A stretch of 64,000 nt of DNA from Nostoc sp. TH1S01 (GCA_018993265.1 JAGKSW010000042.1:1-64000), one strand, 5' to 3'; positions 1 to 9,737 are shown, counted from the first letter of the stretch. Program-made: numbers and translations. The notes: generated by a model not told the origin, from the letters alone.

Positions 1-124
1 GTTTTTTTTCTTCTGCCGTCATCTCCACCCTGTAAGTCCTTTGACGACCGACCATAGCACTGAATGTTTAAAGGATGTGTGTATATGCTTACCCTACACC
101 TAATAAATTTCCCTTGTCAATTCG

Positions 125-514
125 CTACGAACTTGTGCAAAGCTGTACTAAGTCTACATAGGTGAGGAAACTAATGCGGGTGGGCAGGTTGCACCTTTCT
201 TTGAGCAATGGTAGTAACCGCCGCTGTTGATTTGTGGGGTCGAGAGTTTGTAATAATAAATTTTCAAATTCTGTCCAACCACTTTTGAGATACGCCGGAG
301 TCAAAACTAGCAAGGTTTTGCGACTGACATGAATCACCCGTTCGATTTCTTTGACTGTTGGCGCACCTCTGTCAAAGTCTCGGTAGTCAATACAAGCTCG
401 TAAACCTTTGTCTTCCAAGCGTCTCAGCAGTATGTTTCGTACCCAATCTTTATCAGCAGAGCTATATGAGATAAAAACGTCGTAGTCGTACTGTTGATTT
501 GGTGAGTTGTTCAC
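125..514 (-). CDS. TIR-domain protein, short and possibly C-terminally truncated
   Basis: DYDVFISYSSADKDWVRNILLRRLEDKGLRACIDYRDFDRG matches TIR-domain motifs; the ORF stops shortly after ISFLTYVDL. Confidence 0.8.
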   Translation of the reverse strand: MNNSPNQQYDYDVFISYSSADKDWVRNILLRRLEDKGLRACIDYRDFDRGAPTVKEIERVIHVSRKTLLVLTPAYLKSGWTEFENLLLQTLDPTNQQRRLLPLLKERCNLPTRISFLTYVDLVQLCTSS

Positions 515-915
515 AATTGGGCAATTCTGGTTAAATCGGCGGTTTTTACTTACATTTTGATTTTAGCGGTAAAAATATAGTCAGGAAAAAGATCCCCCCA
601 ACCCCCCTTTTTAAGGGGGGCTAATAACTGTCTTTTACCTCCTTTTTAAGGGGGTCGCCATAGGCGGGGGGATCTGCGTTTAGTAAATGCGTATGCAAAA
701 TCTATTTCTGCGACTACATTTATAGAAAATGCGTACGCAAAAACAGTAAATGCGTATGCAAAATCTATTTTTGGGAGTCTAGATGTAATAAAACAGTACT
801 CATACCATTTCACTTTATGGATGATCCAAATATAGGTGTAAGGGCGAACGGCCGTTCGCCCCTACAAGTTCTTGTATGTGTATCAATATTTTGGTGAATT
901 GGTATCAGCACTTGA

Positions 916-1722
916 TCAAGTTTGATCAGCATTAACACTCTCAAACACTATGCGCTGGTTTAATGGCTGAATTGGACGTGCATTATGGGGAAATAGCTGG
1001 GCAAATTTAGCTATCTGTTCACTCGATACCTCAACTGGAGTTTCCATGATGTACCATGTCACATTTTCGGAACAGGGTGGAGTGGTGAGAGAACCAGAAT
1101 AAGTTAGAAATCTGCGTTCTGCTGGTAAAAGTTCGGAAGCGTTGATGATGGTATATTTTAGCTGATTTTCTTTTCCCTGGGTTTGGGGTATAGCATCCCA
1201 AATTGTTTGCAGATTGGGGTTAAACTCTCCTGCTTTTAAGAATACGCCAACTACTGCTAAGTTACCTGCTTGACTGCGGTGAACAAAATGCAGTTCCATA
1301 TCGTATTCTCCGCCGTTGAGGTGGTGTTCGCTGGGGTGGTGGAAATGGAACTGAAGCAGATGATAAACTTGGCGATCGCTTTCTATATAACTTCCTGGTT
1401 GATAGTTAATTTGAATAGTTTTGCCATTATTAATTAAATTTAAGGGCGTTGGCTGATATTTAACTATTAATAAATCTTGATTATTTTTATCAAGACTTTT
1501 GATCCTATCAAATTGTAAATTAATTGGTGTTTGTCTTTTACCTGTATAACAAAGTTCAAAATCGGGTGAAAGTTTACCCCAATATTCTGGCCCTTGTTTG
1601 CCGATATATCCCCAATTTGTTACGGCGGCTGCTGGGGAAATTACACAACTAGAAACAGAAGTTCCCACAGCAGTCATACCAAGTAATTGTAGTAGTCGCC
1701 GTCTGTTTAAAATCTTACTCAT
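916..1722 (-). CDS. Alpha-type carbonic anhydrase with Tat/lipoprotein-like signal
   Basis: NRRRLLQLLGM...SSC signal; WGYIGKQGPEYWGKLSPDF, QFHFHHPSEH, GSLTTPPCSENVTWYI are alpha-CA motifs. Confidence 0.93.
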   Translation of the reverse strand: MSKILNRRRLLQLLGMTAVGTSVSSCVISPAAAVTNWGYIGKQGPEYWGKLSPDFELCYTGKRQTPINLQFDRIKSLDKNNQDLLIVKYQPTPLNLINNGKTIQINYQPGSYIESDRQVYHLLQFHFHHPSEHHLNGGEYDMELHFVHRSQAGNLAVVGVFLKAGEFNPNLQTIWDAIPQTQGKENQLKYTIINASELLPAERRFLTYSGSLTTPPCSENVTWYIMETPVEVSSEQIAKFAQLFPHNARPIQPLNQRIVFESVNADQT

Positions 1723-1912
1723 ACCAATTTTTGGATGTGGGGTTTAGAGGTTGTTTAAAAGTATTTTTATTAATATCAAAGCCTGAAAAACCTAACCCCC
1801 TACCCCCTTCCCTACAAAGGAAGGGGATTTCAAAGCCTCTCTCCGTTTCGGGGAGAGGTTTGGAGAGGGGTTTTTTAGATTTGTCGAACACTGATTTCAA
1901 GTTCGCCAAGTG

Positions 1913-3424
1913 CTAGGGTAGCCAGAAATTAGGCAAGATAGACTTACTTAAATTACGCACAGTTTCGTTGAGCGATCGCCCGATTTTGATATGTACTTCA
2001 TCTTCATGTACAGGTAAAATCTCAGCAGTTTGACCTTCTCCTAAATATGACATAACAAAATTTGCTGCTTCTAAACCTGTGACATAAGCTTTTTCTTGCG
2101 ACCATGAACCGTGACGGTTAATAATCCAATCACCACTCATGAATACATTGGCAAAACTTGTCCTAGCTGGCAACATATAACCATAACTACCCGGTGCAAA
2201 GTGCGTTACCGCATTTGGTAAGCGAATTACACTACTATCAATTACTTTCGCTTGTTTAAATCCAGGTACACAAGTTGCTAAATAATTCTGAACAATTGGA
2301 ATTATTTCTTCATCACTCAAATTGAGGAACTGATTAGCATGATAAAAATCAGCTTCAATTACTGTTCCTGGTTCATCTTGATATTCATCATGCAAAGCAT
2401 TCAAATCAAAAAATGTCCATCCAGTAGTTGTATCAAAGCCAAAGCAAGCATTAGAAGGACGCGGAATATCAATTTTACGGTCAAACCACAACCGCGTTGC
2501 TAAAACATCAATTGCGCCTAAATTATTTAGATTCCGAAACTCTTCTCGATTTTGTAAGCTAGGACTGGAAGAAATAATTTTCTTCATCCCAGTAATACCA
2601 ACAGCAAAAATCACGGCATCAGCATCAAATACTTCATCACCGCAAACTACACCTGTGGCGCGATTATGATCATCAACAATTACATCAGTTACACGATGCT
2701 TTGCTAATACTTTACCGCCCAATTTTTCAATTTTTTCTACCCACGGGCGGAAGATTTTTTCACCTACTGTTCCCCGACACCAAACTACATCAAAATTAGG
2801 TTGATGCGCCAAAATAAAATAATAAAGCATCCCTAATGTTGCGGCGGCAGAACATTGTTCACCAGGGGCAAATAAACCCACCAACAACATCGGCTCAAAT
2901 GCATCACGATAAAGTCTTGCAGATACACCAAAATCTTTGAACAATTCCCGCGCCGTTACAGAATCATAACGCCGCCAAGCTGCATCAGAATTATCAAAAT
3001 CAACCACAGCATACAGTAAAGGTAAGGCGCTGAGACGATCAATTAATGGCAACCGCTGAAAGTGAGTGTAGAGGAATGTGCCTAAAGGTGCAGGTAGTTG
3101 GGGTAATTCTTGAAAAATTGGTGATTCTACTTCTAAGCCTGCGGGTGAATATTGGGCAGAACGAGTCCAGGTAGTAAAGGGGTTAATATCTAATTCGTTA
3201 ATTAGGGCAAAAATATTTCTGTAAGGATACCAGAAGCCATGAATGCCTGCTTCTACTGATTTGCCGCCGGGTGTTTTCCAGCCTGCTACCAGTCCACCAG
3301 GATAGGGGCCTGCTTCTAGAAGTGTCACATCATAGCCTTGCTTGGCTAAATGGTAGGTTGCGCCTAAACCAGCCCAACCTGCACCAACGACTACGACACG
3401 TTTTTGTTGTGACTCTTCTGCCAT
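1913..3424 (-). CDS. FAD-dependent amine oxidase/carotene-desaturase-like oxidoreductase
   Basis: N-terminal VVVVGAGWAGLGATYHLAKQGYDVTLLEA dinucleotide-binding motif; desaturase-like C-terminal GD motif. Confidence 0.88.
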   Translation of the reverse strand: MAEESQQKRVVVVGAGWAGLGATYHLAKQGYDVTLLEAGPYPGGLVAGWKTPGGKSVEAGIHGFWYPYRNIFALINELDINPFTTWTRSAQYSPAGLEVESPIFQELPQLPAPLGTFLYTHFQRLPLIDRLSALPLLYAVVDFDNSDAAWRRYDSVTARELFKDFGVSARLYRDAFEPMLLVGLFAPGEQCSAAATLGMLYYFILAHQPNFDVVWCRGTVGEKIFRPWVEKIEKLGGKVLAKHRVTDVIVDDHNRATGVVCGDEVFDADAVIFAVGITGMKKIISSSPSLQNREEFRNLNNLGAIDVLATRLWFDRKIDIPRPSNACFGFDTTTGWTFFDLNALHDEYQDEPGTVIEADFYHANQFLNLSDEEIIPIVQNYLATCVPGFKQAKVIDSSVIRLPNAVTHFAPGSYGYMLPARTSFANVFMSGDWIINRHGSWSQEKAYVTGLEAANFVMSYLGEGQTAEILPVHEDEVHIKIGRSLNETVRNLSKSILPNFWLP

Positions 3425-3732
3425 TTTGCTCTCCGATTGTTGCTGCCCATCAATTAATGTATATCAGGGAACAGGGAACAGGGGACAGGCTTTAAAGCCG
3501 CTCAGTGTTCATGTTTGATAATTAATCCTTATCATTATTTATGCTTCTACTGCTGTGTACTAACTTGCGTTCAGCAGAAGAGAGAAATTTTCTATGACAA
3601 AATAGTTTTATTCTCTTAAAGACGATGCAATCGCTTATTGTTGAACGCTATGGCGTAGCGCAGAGGCGCAAAGAGGATGAGTAAAACTCTTATTTCTCTG
3701 TGTTCTCTGCGTCCTCTGTGGTTCGTTTAAAT

Positions 3733-4605
3733 TTAAGCCGCGTAACAAATAGGGGCAGGTTTTAAACCTACCCCTTTGTTCTCTGGTATACTCCGTCCAA
3801 CTGCTGCTGCTACGGGCTTTAAAACATCAACTAAATTCACCATGTCTTCTAAAGATAATGCTTGACGAGCATCAGAAACGGAATTTTCTGGTTCTGGGTG
3901 ACATTCGATAATTAACCCATCTGCACCACAAGCTACAGCAGCTTTGGCGACGGGTGCGACTAGTTCGCGTTTACCGACGGCGTGGGAAGGATCTACAATT
4001 ACGGGTAAATGCGTGATTTGCTTGAGTGCGGCGACTGCACCCAAATCTAAGACGTTGCGGGTGTAATTGTCGAAGCTGCGGATACCGCGTTCGCACAGCA
4101 CTACATTTGGATTACCGTGACTGAGGATATATTCAGCAGCCATAACGAATTCTTCTATGGTGGCGGCTAAACCACGTTTGAGCAAAATTGGTTTATCAAC
4201 TTCTCCTAAAGCTTTGAGTAAGTCGAAGTTTTGCATATTGCGGCTACCAACTTGCAGCATATCAGCATGAGCGGCGACAACTTCAATTTGAGAAATTGCC
4301 ATAACTTCTGTAACTACAGGCATATTGTAGAGCGATCGCACTCTCGCTAAAACTTCTAATCCCGTTTCGGCCATTCCTTGGAAAGCATAAGGCGAGGTGC
4401 GGGGTTTGTAAACACCACCCCGTAAGGCTTGCACTGGTGCGGCTGACAGCTTTTGAGCAACAGTTTCCATTTGTTCTAAGCTTTCCACTGTACAAGGGCC
4501 GCCAATAATGACTAACTCTTCACCACCGAAGGCGACTGTCTCTGAGAGTTTCACAATGGTTTGGTGGTTGGGATGAGATTGGGCGGCAAGTTTGGCGTTA
4601 ATCAT
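3733..4605 (-). CDS. aroF: 3-deoxy-7-phosphoheptulonate (DAHP) synthase, AroF/KDOPS-like class
   Basis: [50 protein letters not shown] motifs. Confidence 0.95.
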   Translation of the reverse strand: MINAKLAAQSHPNHQTIVKLSETVAFGGEELVIIGGPCTVESLEQMETVAQKLSAAPVQALRGGVYKPRTSPYAFQGMAETGLEVLARVRSLYNMPVVTEVMAISQIEVVAAHADMLQVGSRNMQNFDLLKALGEVDKPILLKRGLAATIEEFVMAAEYILSHGNPNVVLCERGIRSFDNYTRNVLDLGAVAALKQITHLPVIVDPSHAVGKRELVAPVAKAAVACGADGLIIECHPEPENSVSDARQALSLEDMVNLVDVLKPVAAAVGRSIPENKGVGLKPAPICYAA

Positions 4606-4653
4606 GGTTCGTTTCTCCGAAATTATGAAGTCTGAAGTATGAAGTCTGAAATT

Positions 4654-4683
4654 AAAAAAGCCCGGAAACTTTGTGTTCCGGGC
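4654..4683 (-). terminator. Intrinsic terminator in the aroF leader (T2)
   Basis: Minus-strand RNA GCCCGGAA-CACAAAGT-TTCCGGGC followed by TTTTTT, between the leader peptide and the aroF start. Confidence 0.85.
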
Positions 4684-4711
4684 GCGTTCTGACTGATTGG
4701 CATGACGCTAT

Positions 4712-4777
4712 TTACCCGGAGTTTGCTCTAGGCCAAAAGTAAAAGCTGTAAAACCAGTTGTTTAAATTAGTCGTCAT
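4712..4777 (-). CDS. Aromatic-amino-acid leader peptide MTTNLNNWFYSFYFWPRANSG (attenuator peptide)
   Basis: ATG with AGGAG upstream; 7 of 8 consecutive codons are W/F/Y (WFYSFYFW); TAA stop just before a terminator hairpin upstream of DAHP synthase. Confidence 0.85.
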   Translation of the reverse strand: MTTNLNNWFYSFYFWPRANSG

Positions 4778-4793
4778 GCTCAATGCTCCTAAA

Positions 4794-4825
4794 AACAAAA
4801 AAACCGCAGAGTTGACTTCTGCGGT
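4794..4825 (-). terminator. Intrinsic terminator T1 upstream of the leader peptide
   Basis: Minus-strand RNA ACCGCAGA-AGTCAAC-TCTGCGGT then TTTTTTTG. Confidence 0.8.
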
Positions 4826-4882
4826 TCATCGGGCGGTTTCCAGTCGGAAACGTGACTCACTCCCGGTGAACCGCCTTGCGCC
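4803..4882 (-). promoter_or_regulatory. Structured leader RNA with mutually exclusive helices (riboswitch-like or sRNA)
   Basis: RNA GGCGCAAGGCGGUUCACCGGG...GUUUCCGACUGGAAACCGCCCGAUGAACCGCAGAAG...: GCGGUUCA/UGAACCGC competes with the T1 stem; GGCGGUU can alternatively pair with AACCGCC. Confidence 0.6.
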
Positions 4883-5181
4883 AAAAATAAAAGTAGTAAT
4901 TGCTGCTGAACATATATGCTGGCCTGAGATACAAAATTGAATATATAGTTTCCTTGAGCTTCAAGATAACAAAAGCGATCGCTCGCGTCAAGCACCACAC
5001 GACAACAAAAAAGCGATAGACTCATTACAACTCTGGGAATGGAGGCTTGTGGCTGGTTGGTAACTGAAACATGGGCTTTTAGGGCATCAAGATGAGGCGA
5101 ATCAGTTCTCGCACACTCTAAACAGCTTGGTTATTCAACTTGCACGAACACATATACTTTTGCGAAAAACTCAGTTTTATT

Positions 5182-5676
5182 ATGCCCAGTTCCAAAATAT
5201 TCAACAAATCTTTTGACACTCATGAAGTTTACCCTTGCCCTGTTTGTCGAGTCGGTAAAATATCACAAATGCCATTAATGGAGACTATGGCTTGTGATTT
5301 TTGTCAAGAAATTTTTACTGTCAACATAGAGCAACAACAAATCAAAATGCCTTCGCGGCAACCGCCTTTAGTTTGGCGGTGGAATGGCTTTAGTTGGACA
5401 GAAGCGCAGTTAGAAGGTGTGGAGTTAGGTTGGGGCTACGGATTAGCTGCGATCGCTTTTGTATTTCTACCTACTACTTTAATTGGCATTGTCGCTTTTT
5501 ATTTTCCCCCATCTCTTGATTCTCCCCTCACTTGGATACCATACATCTGGACTATCTTAACTTTTTTGTCACATTTATCAATCATTTTGTGGATTATTGT
5601 TGAGGTTTATCAAATTCCTGTTGCGGCCTATTTCAGAGCCATGAATCGATGGCGAAATGGAGAAATAGGAAGATGA
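5182..5676 (+). CDS. Conserved membrane protein with N-terminal zinc-ribbon-like CPVC...CDFC motif
   Basis: CPVCRVGKISQMPLMETMACDFC plus two hydrophobic helices; start at MPSSK preferred over the longer ORF start 5140. Confidence 0.65.
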   Translation: MPSSKIFNKSFDTHEVYPCPVCRVGKISQMPLMETMACDFCQEIFTVNIEQQQIKMPSRQPPLVWRWNGFSWTEAQLEGVELGWGYGLAAIAFVFLPTTLIGIVAFYFPPSLDSPLTWIPYIWTILTFLSHLSIILWIIVEVYQIPVAAYFRAMNRWRNGEIGR

Positions 5677-5870
5677 CGGGGATACAGATAAAAAGAGACA
5701 ATAACTACTGACTAATAATTTCTGGATGGTACAAGCCCCAGATTTATCTGTAGAATCCATCAAAAATCCAAAATTTCATCTTTCCAAGTCTAGATGTATC
5801 TGTGGGGTTAATCTAAAATCCAAAATCTCAAATCTCAAATTGTCTGACTATTGACTATCAACAACATCTT

Positions 5871-6713
5871 ATGAACGAGTTGGAGCGGTATTATCGAATA
5901 TTAGAATTAGAGCCTGGCGCAACACTTGAAGAAGTTAACCAGGCTTATAAAGATTTAGTTTTTGTCTGGCATCCTGATCGCCTTCCCAAGGATAATATCC
6001 GCTTGCAACAAAAAGCTCAAGAAAAGCTCAAGGCAATTAATGAAGCGCGGGAAAAATTGCGCTCTTGGAATGGTAATTCTGCTAATGGGAAGCATCATCA
6101 TCCTACTCGCCACCCATCACCGCAACCAAATGGTAAGCATGATGCTGGGTCGCACTATCACTCACCGCAACCAAATGGTAAGCATGATAATGGGTCACAC
6201 TATCACTCACCTCAACCAAATGGTCAACATGATACTGGGTCGCACTATCACTCACCTCAACCAAATGGTCAACATTATACTGCGTCACACTATCACTCAC
6301 CTCAACCCAAAAAACCGCCAGAAACAACTCATCAACCACCAAAGCCGAATTCAGATTTGAGTGGTAAAGATTTCAGTCGAGCCAATTTAAGTAACAAAGA
6401 TTTATCTGGTAGAAACTTGAGTTATGCCAATTTAACTGGCGCAGACCTCAGCGATACTTTTATGCACAAAGTGATTCTCAGAGGTGCAAATTTGTCAGAA
6501 GCAAATTTATTTCGAGCGAACCTACTTCTAGCCGACCTCAGAGAAGCAAATTTACGTAACGCCAACTTAATTGGTGCAGACCTGAGTGGTGCTGATTTGC
6601 GGGGAGCCGACTTAACAGGCGCACGTATTCGTTCTGGCGATCGCTTGCTAGTGAAATTGATTGGTGCTAACTTAGCAGGAGCAATTATGCCAGATGGTCA
6701 CACTCATAGTTAA
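5871..6713 (+). CDS. DnaJ-domain protein with low-complexity repeat linker and C-terminal pentapeptide repeats
   Basis: J-domain with HPD (VWHPDRL); SPQPNGKHDxGSHYH repeats; A(D/N)LxxANL pentapeptide repeats. Confidence 0.9.
   Translation: MNELERYYRILELEPGATLEEVNQAYKDLVFVWHPDRLPKDNIRLQQKAQEKLKAINEAREKLRSWNGNSANGKHHHPTRHPSPQPNGKHDAGSHYHSPQPNGKHDNGSHYHSPQPNGQHDTGSHYHSPQPNGQHYTASHYHSPQPKKPPETTHQPPKPNSDLSGKDFSRANLSNKDLSGRNLSYANLTGADLSDTFMHKVILRGANLSEANLFRANLLLADLREANLRNANLIGADLSGADLRGADLTGARIRSGDRLLVKLIGANLAGAIMPDGHTHS
6118..6310 (+). repeat. In-frame 45-bp tandem repeat (about 4.3 units)
   Basis: caccgcaaccaaatggtaagcatgatgctgggtcgcactatcact repeated with few substitutions. Confidence 0.9.
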
Positions 6714-6968
6714 CATAAGAATCCAGTTTGATTGCCGAATTGACTTGTGTAGCTTGAAAGTAGGGAATGGGGAGGAGCCATCAAATTTATAGATAAAAAT
6801 TACGTATTTTAACGAATTTCAAATTGAGATTTATCACAGAAAATGTAGCAATCAATATTTTTGTTGCATCTCCAGCATTTTTCCGGCTGACATTAAATTA
6901 CTTGAGTATGGCTGACACTAGAGATTTAAGTTAGGCTAAAGCCGTTTGTATGGGGATAACAAATATAT

Positions 6969-8783
6969 ATGCGATCTGCCAAGGCTAAAAATGCTTCTGT
7001 GAAAGATAATCAGACTAGTAATTCCTCTACACAAGAGTCTGTAACTCAATCACCATTAGCTGATCAAAGTTGGATTGTCAGAATAGTAAATCATCTCAGT
7101 ATCAGTCAAAAAATTGCTTGGGGTTATACAGTAGCTCTAGGTGTTGCTGTTGTGGGAACAGTAGCGGGATTTATGCTAGGAGATTACTATCAAAAACAAG
7201 CCATAACTCAGAAACAAGAAAAATGGCAAGAAATTCAGATTATTCGGAATCTTCACGCGGTTTTATTAGAATTACAAGCTCATCAGGGAAAAATATTAGT
7301 TTTTACAGATTTAGAACATTGGCAAGAAGAACGTAATCATCTCATACAACATTCTGCTGAACTGCAAAAACTTTGGTCAGAACTAACAATTTATGCTCAT
7401 CAGCATCGAAATAAAAATATAGCTAATTTTTTGCAAACTTATGAAACTAGTTCCAAAGAATATAGTCGGCAAATAATAACACTATTAAATCAAATTAACC
7501 CATCTAATTTACAAGCTGAAAATATAACCTTAACAAATAAAAAACTATTAACTGTTACTCAGAGTAAAATATATATTCAATTACACGACACTACAGATGC
7601 TTTAGAAAACTTACTGGAAGCTTCCCAACGAAATTTTCAAAGTAAAGAAGTAGCCTTACTCGCCACAGAGAAAGTACGCGACAGGATTATTATCATCAGT
7701 ATGCTGTCATCGGTGGCGATCGCTATTTTACTAGCTCACTACACCAGTCGAGCGATCGCGCGTCCACTTAAAGCTGTTCAGGATATTGCACTCAAAGTCA
7801 CTCAGGAATCTAACTTTAATTTGCAAGCACCAGTGACTACAGCCGATGAAGTAGGAATGTTAGCCGATTCACTCAATCAACTAATTCAACGAGTTAATAC
7901 ACTTTTAGCAGAGCAAAAAGCCGAAGCATCTCGACAGTTAATTCAAAATGAAAAAATGTCGAGTCTGGGGCAGATGTTAGCGGGAGTAGCTCACGAAATC
8001 AATAACCCCGTCAACTTTATTTATGGTAATCTTCAGCATACTAACGCTTACTTTCAGAATTTATTAATGCTGCTTGAAGCTTACCAAGCCAAATGCCAAG
8101 ATGATGAACTAGATGCTTTAGCTGAAGAAATTGACATAGATTTTGTCAAACAAGACTTGCCAAAACTATTACAATCTATGCAAGTTGGCGCTAACCGTGC
8201 CAAAGAAATTGTTTTAAGTTTAAAGAACTTTTCGCGTTTAGATGAAAATGAAGTTCATGCAGTAGATATCCACACTTGTATTGAAAGTACATTATTAATT
8301 TTAAATAATCGCTTGAAAAAAAGAATCACTGTAGTAAAAAAATACGATGACTTACCCCATATTGAAGGCTATGGCGGGGCATTATATCAAGTATTTATGA
8401 ATATTTTATCGAATGCTATTGAGGCTTTAGAAGAGTCAGATAATGAACAAGCATCTCAAGAAATTATTATTACTACGCAGCGTCTCAATGCAGACTGGAT
8501 AGAGATAAAAATTGCTGATAATGGGTCAGGGATTTCTCCAGAATATCAACAAAAAATATTTGAAACCTTTTTTACGACTAAACCTATTGGAGTTGGGACA
8601 GGTTTAGGTTTATCAATTAGCTATCAAATTGTGGTGGAAAAACATCAAGGTCAGCTAACTTGTGAATCGGAAGTTGGTGCAGGCACAACATTTGCGATCG
8701 CATTACCCATCAAACACCCATCCCATATTGATTCTTCAGTAGACTATAGCAAATTAGCTTGTGCCATCAACAATATTGGATAA
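6969..8783 (+). CDS. Membrane sensor histidine kinase (HAMP, HisKA, HATPase)
   Basis: Two TM segments, HAMP region, GVAHEINNPVNFIYGNL H-box, DNGSGI and GTGLGLSIS boxes. Confidence 0.93.
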   Translation: MRSAKAKNASVKDNQTSNSSTQESVTQSPLADQSWIVRIVNHLSISQKIAWGYTVALGVAVVGTVAGFMLGDYYQKQAITQKQEKWQEIQIIRNLHAVLLELQAHQGKILVFTDLEHWQEERNHLIQHSAELQKLWSELTIYAHQHRNKNIANFLQTYETSSKEYSRQIITLLNQINPSNLQAENITLTNKKLLTVTQSKIYIQLHDTTDALENLLEASQRNFQSKEVALLATEKVRDRIIIISMLSSVAIAILLAHYTSRAIARPLKAVQDIALKVTQESNFNLQAPVTTADEVGMLADSLNQLIQRVNTLLAEQKAEASRQLIQNEKMSSLGQMLAGVAHEINNPVNFIYGNLQHTNAYFQNLLMLLEAYQAKCQDDELDALAEEIDIDFVKQDLPKLLQSMQVGANRAKEIVLSLKNFSRLDENEVHAVDIHTCIESTLLILNNRLKKRITVVKKYDDLPHIEGYGGALYQVFMNILSNAIEALEESDNEQASQEIIITTQRLNADWIEIKIADNGSGISPEYQQKIFETFFTTKPIGVGTGLGLSISYQIVVEKHQGQLTCESEVGAGTTFAIALPIKHPSHIDSSVDYSKLACAINNIG

Positions 8784-8912
8784 TCAATAATTAAGCCTAA
8801 TCAAGGTTTTTATATCTGCTTTCATATTTATTGAATATAGTTAAGCAAGAGAAGAAAATTATTGGATAATTGAAGAAGTAATTATCCATAGAGTTAAGCA
8901 AGAGAATAATCA

Positions 8913-9737
8913 ATGAATATTGCCATCATTGGTTGTGGTTACGTAGGTTGTGCAGTGGCTAAATATTGGCAGCAAAAGATGACTTTTATTGTTACCGCTA
9001 CCACAACTACCCCTGAACGCATCCCAGAACTCCAAACTGTAGCGCAAAAAGTTGTCATTGCTAAAGGAAACGACGCTGAAACACTACAATCAGTTTTGCA
9101 ACATCAAGATGTAGTGTTGTTGAGTGTGGGTGCGAAAGGTGCAAATTTATATGAAGAAACTTATTTAGAAACTGCCAAAACCTTAGGGGCAATTTTGCCG
9201 AACTTACCTAATATTCGCCAAATTATTTACACGGGTAGTTATTCTGTTTATGGTGATCGCAATGGTGCTACAGTCGATGAAGATACATTAGTAGAACCAA
9301 CCCATGCTTCAGGCATAATTCTGCGAGAGACAGAAAAAGTTTTACTCTCAGCCGCTAGTGAAAAATTGCATGTTTGTATTTTGCGCCTGGGTGGTATTTA
9401 TGGAAATAATCGAGAACTAATTAAAATATTTAGCCGTGCATCCGGTACAACTCGTCCAGGTAATGGCGAAGATATCACAAATTGGATTCATTTAGATGAT
9501 ATTGTCGGAGCAATTGAGTTTGCCCGTCAAAACCGCTTACATGGTATTTATAATTTGGTTGATGATGCACATTTAACCAGCCGAGAATTATTAGATACTT
9601 TATTTGCAAAACACAATTTACCCACAGTGCAATGGGATAGTTCCGAGAAAAGCAACCGCCCATATAATGCTAAAGTATCCAATCAAAAAATCAAAGATGC
9701 GGGGTATAAGCTGATTCATCCCCAAATGATTTTTTGA
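8913..9737 (+). CDS. NAD-dependent epimerase/dehydratase (extended SDR)
   Basis: IAIIGCGYVGCAVAKYW Rossmann motif; SDR-like YTGSYSVYGDRNGATVDE. Confidence 0.85.
   Translation: MNIAIIGCGYVGCAVAKYWQQKMTFIVTATTTTPERIPELQTVAQKVVIAKGNDAETLQSVLQHQDVVLLSVGAKGANLYEETYLETAKTLGAILPNLPNIRQIIYTGSYSVYGDRNGATVDEDTLVEPTHASGIILRETEKVLLSAASEKLHVCILRLGGIYGNNRELIKIFSRASGTTRPGNGEDITNWIHLDDIVGAIEFARQNRLHGIYNLVDDAHLTSRELLDTLFAKHNLPTVQWDSSEKSNRPYNAKVSNQKIKDAGYKLIHPQMIF

Noticed and set aside
4758-5025. ORFs 4758-4940 (+) and 4789-5025 (-) around the aroF leader
   Set aside because: They overlap the structured leader and terminator T1; the translations look random and the RNA structure explains the sequence better.
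6118-6310. Regularly spaced repeats, possible CRISPR
   Set aside because: 45-bp units are contiguous, in frame and lack unique spacers; protein-coding minisatellite.
5962-6360. ORFs in alternative frames through the DnaJ repeat (5962-6360 +, 6103-6342 -)
   Set aside because: Open only because the 45-bp unit lacks stops in those frames; the J-domain/pentapeptide frame is clearly the coding one.
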